From: Adineta vaga
Lineage: Eukaryota; Rotifera
DNA: 64,000 nt
Direction of reading: 5' to 3'
Assembly: GCA_021613535.1 (NCBI GenBank)
Contig: CP075493.1
Span: forward strand, 6,634,001 to 6,698,000
The notes under the pieces were generated by a model. It did no database searches and was not told the DNA's origin. It worked only from the letters and a program-made list of their open reading frames with translations. Positions 22,137-33,066 of the stretch are shown here, piece by piece (positions within the stretch are counted from its first letter, which is position 1; each line of letters opens with the position of its first letter). A program made the translations under genes and the position numbers.

Positions 22137-25100
22137 TGGTTTCTATATATATGTTACTAAATGGAAAGGAGTATGTGTCATCAAAAAAACGTCTTTATGA
22201 GCAGGTTTTCCCGTTCTATGCCAACTCATTAAAAGACTCTTTTCTTTCCATGAATAATATTGTCAATGTATAATCAACTTCAATTATCTAGTAACTGACA
22301 TTCCTATTAATCTTCTCATGTTCTTTGATCTTTTCTCCATGGTTAATTTAAAATGCATCATTAAAAAATGTAAAAATCGTTTAACTGCACTGAAAGTCCC
22401 AAAAATGGGAGAGATTCTGGAAAGAAGTAGTTAGGATTGACACGTCCTGTGCAATTATGTGTGTCTATTTTCTATTTTAACTTTATTCTTTAACATGTGT
22501 GTTCATGTTTAATTGCTTTAGACTTCAAACAATCGTCTATAAAACAGAGGATGTTAATGATAATTATTTAATAAAACTTCCTAACAACGTGATATTTTCA
22601 TTATTTTGTTCCAGATTTGAATTGTTGTTTGATCTATTTATCTCTTTCGAGGCCGAGTTATTTTAATCAAAAATTAGTCATTTTTTAACTTCAGAAATGG
22701 TTCCGTTTTTAATCCACTTGAATCGTATTTTCGTATCAGTCACCATCTTCGTAGCAATCGCGGAGAGCTATGTGCATAACGATAACAAGACTTTCCTTCC
22801 GAAGAGACACGAAAAAATCCTAATTCTCCGGCGTCATATAACATAAAATTTAATGACACTTTAATGCGTTGCCGATCCTGAAAGGACTAACCTCAAGAAC
22901 ATAGCCATCAATTTTAGCAAAATTTTCTTGTTTGTTATTTTTATAACACGTTTTGTATAATACAAAAACAAAAGTTTATTGGTACATCACACTAATGAAG
23001 CTATACAAACCTTTTGATTCAACTTCGTATAAATAAGTTGTATAATTAAATAATGAGCGTATTCGACCATATATCAAAATAAAAAAGGTCTACGATATCT
23101 GATTTTTTTATCTGATGCACATTTTTGTCAAAAAATTGTAGAGAACGAACATTAAATGACGTAGAAAAAATAATGATCGACCATGAGAAAGGCAATCTTC
23201 TTCTGTGACCGATTGGATCAGATGAGCAATCTTTGCTATGAAAAACAACATGGATCTTGTCCGTATTTATTTATTGATATTTCTTATTAGTCATGTTTTT
23301 CAGTTATTTATGTGCAATACAAATATTTTTACGTATGCCAGAGAATTAAATCACATATTTAAAGAATATCGGCAGAAAGAGAAAAGAGCAGAGCGGCACA
23401 ATTGAAGAGACAAGACGGTACCACCAACCCTCTCTACCATAAAAAAATTCAAACGTGTATTTTCTTCCCATGTTGGGTTGTGCTTTTCTCTGATTTCCAG
23501 AGAAAATGTGCTTTTGTTATATATATATTATCATTGTGATTTGTCATTTGCAAAGCTATTTTGGAAATTTCCTCCCGTTTTCAATACTACCTCCTCTGCT
23601 CTTATCTTTTCGCGCCGTTCTTGATAAAGAGAGAAAGAGAAAGAGAGAAAAGAATGCTCCAATGATATTCAATCATTGTGATTCATATCAGTACATGGTT
23701 TTATTGTTCATATTTCCTTGTCAATCGACGTTAGACAGACTTGGTTATCTTCTATAATACAGTAATTTTAGTGATATTAATATAGTATCGTTCTGTATTG
23801 ATAGGTTTGCGTGAATCACCGAAGGTGAGAGCAACGATGATTTTCGGAAGTAGATATATTGAAATAACTGAAGATTCATAAAAATCGATCCTCTAATTGC
23901 TTTTTTTCGAACTCGGATTTAAAATATTTTATTTTTTCATTATTCACGATTTTTAGCAGATTTCCGTCAGTATTTATAATAGTTTGTCTATTTTAATTTC
24001 AAAATTCGACTGTTCTTCATTCAAATTCTTTCTTTATAGAAAAAGTGTGACTCATTTTCACTTTTATTTTACCTTAAAACAACGAAAATAGTATAACTTT
24101 CAATTCATTAACGATGGCAACGATGTTGTAGTTTTGATTGTTTTCGCTCTTTCGTTTTCGATTGGTTTAATATTGCGCTGCATAACCAATGATATCGTCA
24201 ACTGATAGGAAGAAGAAAAAAATAATAATCATATGCATATGGGTTTTTTCACTTTGCAATAATATCAATTGTTTCTTTTATTTCTTCTAATTTAGATAAT
24301 AACTCAAATTTTAATCGTTGAGATCAAGAAGGACAAGTAAGTTATATCATCGTATGAATATGAACCATAATATTAATTATATATTTTTTCTATTTCTCGT
24401 GAATAGTACCACGCTATGAATGGTCACAATCCAGCTGGAGGTATAAACACGTTCAGTGTGATAGTTTTTAGTTTTTTTTGAAGTCGTTAGTTTTCTAAAA
24501 TAAAATATAAAGATATAAATAAAGTTAATCCTCTGTGTAGCTTCATAAGAGTGATGATAGAAAAAGTATTTTATAATTGTCAATTTTCGAGCACCGAAAA
24601 TTTCGGTTAATTTTTGTTACAAGACATTATATTATTTTCGCTAAAGATTTTAAATCGTCAAAGAGAGATATATAAACTTTCACTTATTGATAAACATCTA
24701 AACTAAGAGCCATGTGATTAAAATAAATCATAGTTATTTAAAATCTTAGACATATTTTTAGCAATTAATGAACTAGTTAAACGTATCATATTTCAGAACA
24801 CTTTTTTCTGTCCGACTTTCGTCAGACGAGTGAAGGTGAATATACATAGGCACCTACACATTTTTCACCCATCCTCCTCCCAAATGTGTTGCACGAGTAG
24901 GTTTTTTCCAACTGTATATTACTGTAGAAACTGATTTAAAAATCTAAGCAGGTTGACTAGTCTGTGAAATGAAAGAATATTATGATATATGCGTTTCTGA
25001 TCAGTGAAAATGTTGAAAAACCCGACTAACATGTTTTATGTTGGATTTTACTGAACAGAAACGTATTTTATTTCAAATGTCATAGCTTTCGTTTGGTTTG

Positions 25101-25772
25101 GCTGAGTAGGGGAAAAGGTCACGAAGAAATGATTCATTACATTAAGATTTTCTGTAATGAGTTTTTAGTTGATAACTTTAAATGTTTCGCCTTCGGTCCT
25201 AACAAGTTTAGGAGAAATTTAAACCGACTTCTCTTTCTCGTTGACGGCAAATGATATTCTTCATTCGATTTTTGCTTTTCGTCTTATAAAATATTCGAAT
25301 AGATTATGTTTCGCGACGAAGTAACTGTCTGTTTTTACTACGCTAAAAAAAAGTCTATTTTATTTTGCACTATCGGTCAAATGTTTGAAAAAGAAGAAGA
25401 TCTGTATGAACTGAGAGATTTTTAAGGAGAAAGCGAGAGTATGAGCAAAATTGTTGGGAGGAGAAACTCCCCAAATGTTCTGCCTCTCAGTCGTAGGGCC
25501 TGTCAGGTATCGGTGATTGCAACAATTATCTAGATTTGCTTATAGACGAGCAAATGAATAATAGACATTCTAAAACAGCTATAACTTATTACATAAAAAT
25601 TCCTCTGTTTATAATTCATTGCTCACCTATTACAAATCATTAAATGGCGTCCTGTCTCGAACTGAGCATTTCTGATATGTTTGAGAAAGATACATAGGAT
25701 TGTTCTTATCTGATGCATTAAGAAAGAACTTAATATAAATCACTAAATTTGATTTTCATGTCTTCATTGCAG
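22137..25772. other. Long non-coding stretch
   Basis: About 3.6 kb without a supportable gene. It contains many T/A homopolymers and a few short G/C-rich words near 24880 and 25460, but no open frame with domain signal. Confidence 0.4.
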
Positions 25773-28527
25773 ATCCTGGTGCAACAATGGTATCTGTTCC
25801 CGTTAACGATTTGATTTATTTATTATCTTTTATGCCAATTAATTCAGAAGACGATCCATCCATCAATCAAACTCCAGCAATTCGAAGTGAGTAGACTAGA
25901 AAGAAATTTAGATTAGTCAATACAATTGATAAACATTACTTTCAATAAGAAAACAAAGTATTTCGAAGATATTAAGAAAGTTGTGCTTTTGGAAGGATAA
26001 TATATATTATTCTTGTATGTCTCAAATGCCAGAATCTAATCAAATCGAAAGATAATCTTAAAACATACTAATATGGAAAAGTCTGACAGTTCATACAAAA
26101 CACGAAGTAGAGAATATTTAGAAACTTCCAAGAAATATTGGAAGGCATTATATAAGTGGATGGGCAACTAAATTCATATATATAATGTATGAACGTAAGA
26201 AAAACATCGAAAGGTAGACTGTTAGGAAATGTCAGAATATTCTAGAGACTGGCAATATGTATTAAAATTGGTATTTGATCTCAACCGTAATGATCTTATG
26301 TACTTCATATATGCGTCATACAAATATGTAGGGAAGTATCGAGCAAGATCCTAAGACTCTCAGTTTAGTCTCCGGCTCGACACATTTCTACTTGTATGCA
26401 TTGGGGCTTGTTAATCAGCTAGCTACAACAAATCTACAATGTCGCTGGTTAAACTCAATTCGATCCAATGCTTTTCAGTCAGATACAAAAATCAACTGGA
26501 AAAAGGAAATCGATGAAGTTTCAGACTGCTTTTTCTGTATATGGATATTATTAACTCAGTATTTAAATTCATCCTTGATGTATACATGAATAGCTTATTT
26601 CAAAAGCAGAATAAACACTCAATAGTTTTACATCGAAACCTATTCATTGCTATATTAATCTCTTATACTAAGAACTACTAAGTTTTATTTATTCAAAACT
26701 ATCGATTCGTAGAAGTATTTTGTATGAGGTCTAAGGCATTTTATGAAAGCAAATATTCTGTCAGATTATACTTTTAAAACTTACTTACATTATAAAAAAA
26801 CGAATGAGTTGTATAAAAAATTCCGATATGTATATAAAATCTACTTTACTGAACTTCAAAGTCAAACAAGATGCTAAAGTTTTTCTTCCAAGTTACTCTA
26901 AAATGCAAATGATGTTTATTTGACAACATCGGAAATCCATATTTCTACGATTTATTTGTTCTACACTCTCTTTTTAAGAGAAAAATTCTTCAAATCACTA
27001 AAATCTAATGAGAAATTTTCCGTAGAGCATATTTACTGGACACTTCCAAATGAGCTCCCATGTATTCTTTGACTTGTTAAATTAACAAAGATGAACAAAC
27101 AGCAGAGCAACGCAGATCTTTAAAAAACATACAAGAAGATGAAATAGAATGCTCTACATAAAAGATATATATGTATTTGCTAAAATATTCTTTCGTTTGT
27201 AGTTAAAATAATACAGTTGTCGTCTATATCTGCGATTTGTTCAGTCAAAGAACGATATGAAACTATCTAGGAACGAATACTTTTAATAGTATACTCTCAC
27301 ACTATTATAAATACGATTGACAGTTGAAATACTGACTATTCATTTATACAATTGATAAATAGTAAACAAAATAAGGAAAATTGTCTTACTCTGAATTGAT
27401 TAGTGACACTAATGAATCATTCAGCGAAGGATGTCGAGTTTATAAGGAAATAATATAAGAAATTCGTGTATTGAAGATTTTCATGTAAGAATTCGATACA
27501 TACAAAGAATAAGACTGCCATACAGAGACTTTCGAAGATATAGTATTGCACGTATTGATCGAAAGAGAATTAAGAAAAGGATACAACTTTGAAATTAGAG
27601 TCAATATATGTATTCGAATGCCATATTCCTAACTACTTGCTAAATATATTTCTGAGTTAAATATAAAAATTTTAATTTTTCAAGATGATCATTCAACACT
27701 CAACACTGCAACTATTCCGTGTAAGTTCTACTATCAAAAACTCAATTTCGTTTATCATGAAATTTAATTTACCTTTAGTGTCCGACTCCGTCGAAGTAAT
27801 GGTAGATGACACACCATATGGTATACAGCCAGCAATATGTGTAGGTAATGTAATCATCAGTCTCTTGTTACAGAATATATTGTAAATGAAAATTTTTACA
27901 ATGATGATAAGGAAACATGATAAGGTCAAATAAAATTACTTCGCCAAAGCTGTATTTTGTAGAAATATCCAAGGACACTTGATATATTTATACGATTTCT
28001 CCAACCAATTTCTCTTCACTCTATTCTTTGGTTGATTTTTGAGTCCCCTGCAGTTACTTTCCTTCTCTTTATATTTCTCAAATTATTCAGAAGTACAGTT
28101 TAAACATCGTTGAAGCAAATATACCCTACAGGAATTCTAAATGTTGAAAACAATCATCTTAATTACGGTCAATTTATAAATTTACACTTTTGTTTATAAA
28201 TAAAAGCAAAGCATCTTTTGCCTCCAGTAACTATCAATACAGATATACATCTGTAATTTACAAAATACCTTTATCATGTTATAGGTATTTTTTTCGTAAA
28301 AAACCCTGTAGGAAGAAGGACGAAAAATTGAATGTTCACTGACACTTCCGATAATGTAGTCAAATTGATTGACAGGTATATGAATTGAATCTTTCAATGA
28401 GTCTATTTGAGTTACCTTAAAAAATATACCTATTTGATGAATCATTATTTACATGATATATAAAAAAGCTTCTTCTGTTTTAGCAGACTTCACATTCAGT
28501 GAGACAGTGGTGCCTGTTCGAATGTAA
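25773..28527 (+). CDS. Possible 3' part of a gene: four phase-matched exons with long introns
   Basis: Four open segments with AG/GT borders, 25773-25886, 27685-27720, 27779-27844 and 28487-28527, all join in phase 1 and end at a TAA at 28525-28527. The joined peptide runs DPGATMVSVPVNDLIYLL, SFMPINSEDDPS, then a short linker, LSDSVEVMVDDTPYG and DFTFSETVVPVRM. No family is recognised. Introns of about 1.8 kb, 58 bp and 642 bp would be long for this genome. All internal exons are symmetric 1-1, which is suggestive, yet no upstream start was found. The three exons at 13158-14418 could belong to the same gene, although other loci lie between. Confidence 0.3.
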
Positions 28528-29397
28528 AGATGTCAATAGCACTATCTCAATCTAAGCTCAATGTATTAACAAATTCGAACTCTTCCGTTCACTAATGCGG
28601 TTCATTTTATATATCGAAAGGTCTCTTGAATATGAAAATTCGAACAAAACTATACTTATGCATATATGATATTCTGTTTCTACTCTTGATAAGAAGTTTG
28701 AATAAAAATCAATGTTCATCTCATAAAGATTTTTGTCAAAACAATCATGGAAATATTGATAAAAACGCTTAAAGGATAATCTCGTACTATCATCATCCTA
28801 ATAGGAATTTTCATATGCAAGAGATTTTAATATTTTTTTTACCATACCTTTTTAATCTTGTTCGTTGTCTTTTGTGCCATTTTTGCTTCTTCTTGAATTC
28901 TTTCTTGTAAAGAAAACCTATTTATGTAAATAAACCAAACAATCATTTGAAATCACGAACTAAAAATATTGCTTGTGATCGTTAATGTGAATAATATTCA
29001 TTTGCACATTGATTATTCTATACCATTGAGATAGGAAGTAAGTCTAAACGAGTGAGTGATTTACCTCCATGCATCACTGGTTTTTCACTACACTATATAC
29101 ATGTGCTTTTTCCGATCGTGCTCAAATTGACTGGGGAATAGCTCACCTTACTGTGAAGCAAAATAGAACATACATACTGAATATCTATCATTAAGATAGT
29201 ATCAGTTATAAAGGCCCATAGACTGTGACATGATAGGAATGGTTCGATATATCATGAGTGATTTATCTCAGTTAATTCTTATAATTAGAAATCCTTGAAA
29301 TGTCACATTTACATTTTGCCAACTGAAAAATATTTTTCTAACGAAATTTACTATATATTCTATTTCATTAAAATTAAGAAAAAAATAGAAAGATTTA
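28528..29397. other. Non-coding stretch
   Basis: About 870 bp downstream of the amine oxidase stop. No coding signal was recognised. Confidence 0.35.
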
Positions 29398-30735
29398 TCA
29401 TTGAAATAGTTTATTATGAATTTGTTGTGCTGTTCGATGTCCACTTTCAAAAGCACTATCAACACATCCAAGTGTTCCTCCATAATTCGCATGTTCACCA
29501 GCCCAATGTATTCGACCATCAAAACATTCTTTTGCTAATTCTTGTACAGTTTCAATTGTTGCGCCAATTGGAAAATTTGAATAAGATCCATAAGCAAATG
29601 GATCACAACCCCATCGAGTTATTAACCATTTAATAGGTTTGGGCATTTGTGGATAGATTATTTGAAGATATTCGATAATTTCGTCAATAATTACCTCATC
29701 CGTTTTTTGTTCTAATTCACGTGCTAACTTTGCAGCAACAAATAAAACTAAGATATGATCTTGTGGATGACATAAAAAAAGTTGAAAACGATTTGATGCA
29801 ATAAAAATACTGTCGAGTTTTTCATCCCAAAAAGTTACGGGAAATTGTAGAAAAACTTTATTCAATAAACCTACACCCATCTGATTGATAGCATTTTGTT
29901 TCCATTCTGGCAATGATGGAGTGAATCGTATTGTCTGTGCTTTTAGACAACCAAGTGGTACAGTAACTAAGACATATTTACTAAAATAATGACGATTATC
30001 TTGTGTAGATATGTGTATCAAATCATTTGTATTATCAGGAATGCTAATATCAGTAACGATAGCGTTTAATTCTACAGGAAGATCATTTCGTTCAACGATT
30101 CTTGTAATAAACGTACCCAATCCAATGGGTAGAGTAAGATCACATGTTTGAAGATCATGATCTGTTTTCAAATAGGATTTTGCAGATAGTTGATCAAGAT
30201 TTGAAGCTTCATAATGTTCAAGAAATGCAAGATTCATATCAACCACACGACGTATTTGTTGATTTGAGATCTTCTCATATCCATTTTGAATTGTATTGAA
30301 AATAGAAATATCTTCTTTATCGGATGGATATTGTTTGATAATTGTCAATAAGTCTTCAACGATTTGTTTTGCTTCAGTGAGTGTAGCTTCAGATAATGGT
30401 GTACCATCAATATCGAAAAAAGCAGTTTCAGTACCATGATGAAAATCATAATCGATCCGATCTTGATTCGAAGGAGTATGATGAATAGAAAGAGGATTTT
30501 CTGGACGGTAATGATGTATCCAACGTGCACCTAAATCAATAGGATCTTCAGCAACAAATGTAGTTGTGTCCGTATATGTGCGACCACCTACACGATTACG
30601 AGCTTCAACAATTAGATAGCGTGGAACAGGCTGAGACTTTTGAAATTCTAATGCAGCAGCAATACCAGCAGGTCCGCAACCAATAATAATAACATCATAA
30701 GAATGGTCAGATGATTTCATTTCATCAATATTCAA
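29398..30735 (-). CDS. Flavin-containing amine oxidase (polyamine/monoamine oxidase type), intronless
   Basis: An uninterrupted frame of 445 codons. The N-terminus has the FAD dinucleotide fold (YDVIIIGCGPAGIAAALE), the second FAD motif EARNRVGGRTYT and the DLGARWIHH segment. The C-terminus carries IHWAGEHANYGGTLGCVDSA, the standard amine oxidase flavin-binding end. The family oxidises amines such as polyamines, producing an aldehyde and hydrogen peroxide. There is no signal peptide or membrane anchor, so it is likely cytosolic. Two in-frame starts exist (30735 and 30720); the first gives five more residues. It has no introns, in contrast with most neighbours, which can mean retrocopy or horizontal origin. 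Confidence 0.88.
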   Translation of the reverse strand: MNIDEMKSSDHSYDVIIIGCGPAGIAAALEFQKSQPVPRYLIVEARNRVGGRTYTDTTTFVAEDPIDLGARWIHHYRPENPLSIHHTPSNQDRIDYDFHHGTETAFFDIDGTPLSEATLTEAKQIVEDLLTIIKQYPSDKEDISIFNTIQNGYEKISNQQIRRVVDMNLAFLEHYEASNLDQLSAKSYLKTDHDLQTCDLTLPIGLGTFITRIVERNDLPVELNAIVTDISIPDNTNDLIHISTQDNRHYFSKYVLVTVPLGCLKAQTIRFTPSLPEWKQNAINQMGVGLLNKVFLQFPVTFWDEKLDSIFIASNRFQLFLCHPQDHILVLFVAAKLARELEQKTDEVIIDEIIEYLQIIYPQMPKPIKWLITRWGCDPFAYGSYSNFPIGATIETVQELAKECFDGRIHWAGEHANYGGTLGCVDSAFESGHRTAQQIHNKLFQ

Positions 30736-31374
30736 TATTATTTTAGGAATGAGATCAGAAGAAAACAGAACAGAATACTATTGGTAAACGGTGGAATTTT
30801 TTTCTCATACGCACTACCAAGTAGTAATAATAACAATGTAGAAGATTAATTTTCACGAAGTTTATATTGATGTCGCTATTATCAATGACTATAAGTTTTT
30901 CATCAAGAACGGTTTCAGTATAAATCCATCAAAGATTAATGTATGGTTGATTCCTTCTATTTTTCATTCAGTATTAACGATGTATAATGATTTATGAAAG
31001 TACTCTATTCTTTTTCTTTCGATGTTGATTGTCATCATTCTGCATTTAGATATAGATATATATATACACAAATATGAAAGATGATATATGTCTATTCTTA
31101 AAGAAACATCGATAAGTGAGCACGGAAAAAGCCAGTTCTTGTCACAGTAATTTTTGTTTTGCTTTTCTACTCTCTCTCTCTCTGTTGCAGTTATGATAAT
31201 AACATCCAGAAGTATTCGCCCATTTATATAAGCAACGATTTGTATATATTTTAACAAAACAGATATTGACGAGTAGTTATTTAACCAGCGTTAAATATTG
31301 ATTCGTACATTTGAAATAGTTCTCTCAATCTTATCGACGATCAAATGATTCTATTCTAATAAATATGATATTTC
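30736..31374. other. Intergenic region between diverging genes
   Basis: About 640 bp between the amine oxidase start (-) and the small membrane protein start (+). It includes a (CT)n tract near 31168-31186. It likely holds promoters for both, with no specific site identified. Confidence 0.35.
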
Positions 31375-31641
31375 ATGTACACATCATCCTCATCAAATTC
31401 TATTAATTTTACAATAAATGATAGTAATTCTATGGACTTTGACTCTTCATCCTTTAATCGCTCGTCAAGTATTCTTCTAATTATTATTCTTTCTATTCTA
31501 TGTTTTTGTGGTGTTATATTTATGATCTTTGGTCCAATGATGCGTTCGGAAGCAATGAATCGTGTACATAATAGTTCCGTTGGTCACAATTCTGAACATG
31601 GCCATCAATTAATTGATGATATGGGACATGATGAATATTAA
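31375..31641 (+). CDS. Small single-pass membrane protein of unknown function
   Basis: An open frame of 88 codons. It begins with a Ser/Asn-rich part of about 30 residues, then one strong transmembrane segment (about residues 32-54, ILLIIILSILCFCGVIFMIF) and a His-rich acidic tail ending GHDEY. It lies between an amine oxidase and a pyrophosphatase gene and converges with the latter. No family is recognised. The clear membrane segment and low-complexity flanks look like a real small protein, but it could be a chance frame. Confidence 0.5.
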   Translation: MYTSSSSNSINFTINDSNSMDFDSSSFNRSSSILLIIILSILCFCGVIFMIFGPMMRSEAMNRVHNSSVGHNSEHGHQLIDDMGHDEY

Positions 31642-31767
31642 CTACGAATAGTTTCTATTAAAATTAATGAGATTATTTTATTATTAGTAAAATATAGATA
31701 GAAAAAGTAAAGTCAAATATATATGTATTGCTTGATTATTGAGAAGACAAGAAATCAATTTATTATT

Positions 31768-32831
31768 TCAAGATTTTCCATTGAAATATGTTTCTAATGT
31801 CGGGATGATTTGTTTCTTTCGACTAATATTAGAAGCAAGATCGGCAATACCATCTTTAACATCAACTTTGAATGCTTCACGTATTACTTTATCTTCATTT
31901 TCACTTGGAATTAAAGTTAAATTCTTTTCTTTAAGAATGTCTACGATACAAAATAGAAAACCATTTAATTCAAGTTTCTTCTTTTCTTCAACCATTTCTT
32001 TAATCAACTCATCTTTTCGTTCAAGCATTCTATCGACATTACATGTTTCACCTGAGCCAACTCCCCATTTTTCATTTTTAAAATTAAATATTTTAAAATC
32101 CAGTAGAAGAATTTGATTTGTCGAAAATCCTGTTAAATCACTTTTAGCTTCGAACATTTTACCAGCATAAGCTTCTAAATCATCGATTTTAGCAATTGAA
32201 TGTAAATGCTCCACCGTTTTTCGATCATCATCAGTTGTCGTTGGTGAACTAAAAGCAAAACATTTACATTCTTAATTCATTAGATCATATCGATTCACTT
32301 ACCGAAAATGAAGTGTATCACTCAAGATAGCACTTACTAATAAGGTCGCTGTTTTTTGATCGATATCTAAATGATTTTCACGGAATATTTTTGTCAAAAT
32401 CGTTGCTGTACATCCAACAGGCTCGAAACGTAAGTAGACCGGTTCTGATGTTGCTAAATCACCAAGTTTATGATGATCAACAACATGTGTAACACGCATC
32501 TTTTTCAAATCCTTCATCGATTGCTGACCTAATATAAAAAGAGAAAAAAAAATCTTCTATTATCAATATTCTATTTCTATTTACTTTCATTATGATCTAC
32601 TAATGCAACTTGTGCACCTTCTGGAATATTATCAGGCAACATATCTGGTTGTTCTACGTCAGCTGTTTTAAGTACAAATTTTGTCTCATTATTAAGATCA
32701 CCAAGACGATAAGCTTTAGCATTGACATTCATACGACGAAGAAAATCAGCATAAACTAATGCTGCAGTAATTGCATCTGTATCTGGATTACGATGGCCAA
32801 CAACAATAACTTGATCTTTTTGATCTGCCAT
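31768..32831 (-). CDS. ppaC: Family II (manganese-dependent) inorganic pyrophosphatase, PpaC type
   Basis: Three exons (32831-32585, 32528-32303, 32248-31768) join in frame into about 317 residues, the usual PpaC length. The DHH-type domain shows GHRNPDTDAITAAL, DHNE and HVVDHHKL, then SDT; the C-terminal DHHA2 part ends with the substrate-binding SRKKQIIP. All metal and phosphate ligand motifs look intact. The enzyme hydrolyses pyrophosphate to phosphate in the cytosol. Family II enzymes are mainly bacterial and archaeal, whereas animals normally use family I. The two short introns show this is a resident eukaryotic gene and not contamination; horizontal acquisition is my inference. The start MADQKDQ was chosen because the fold begins directly after it. 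Confidence 0.9.
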
Positions 32832-33066
32832 GCTTCTCTTTGTTCGACAAACCCGATATAATCTAAAAATTGATATAGGATTATATAGAAAATTAAAAAT
32901 ATCCAACCAATGTTATTTTCTCATGGTCAAACTAAAACATTGTCTATTTATTAGCAACGAATGATTCGGACATGCTCATCAGAGTTTAAAATACACAAAA
33001 GAAAAAGAACGAAGAGAATATCCAGGCTATATATCTGAATTTAGTTTCATTAATAATTTTTTTTCT

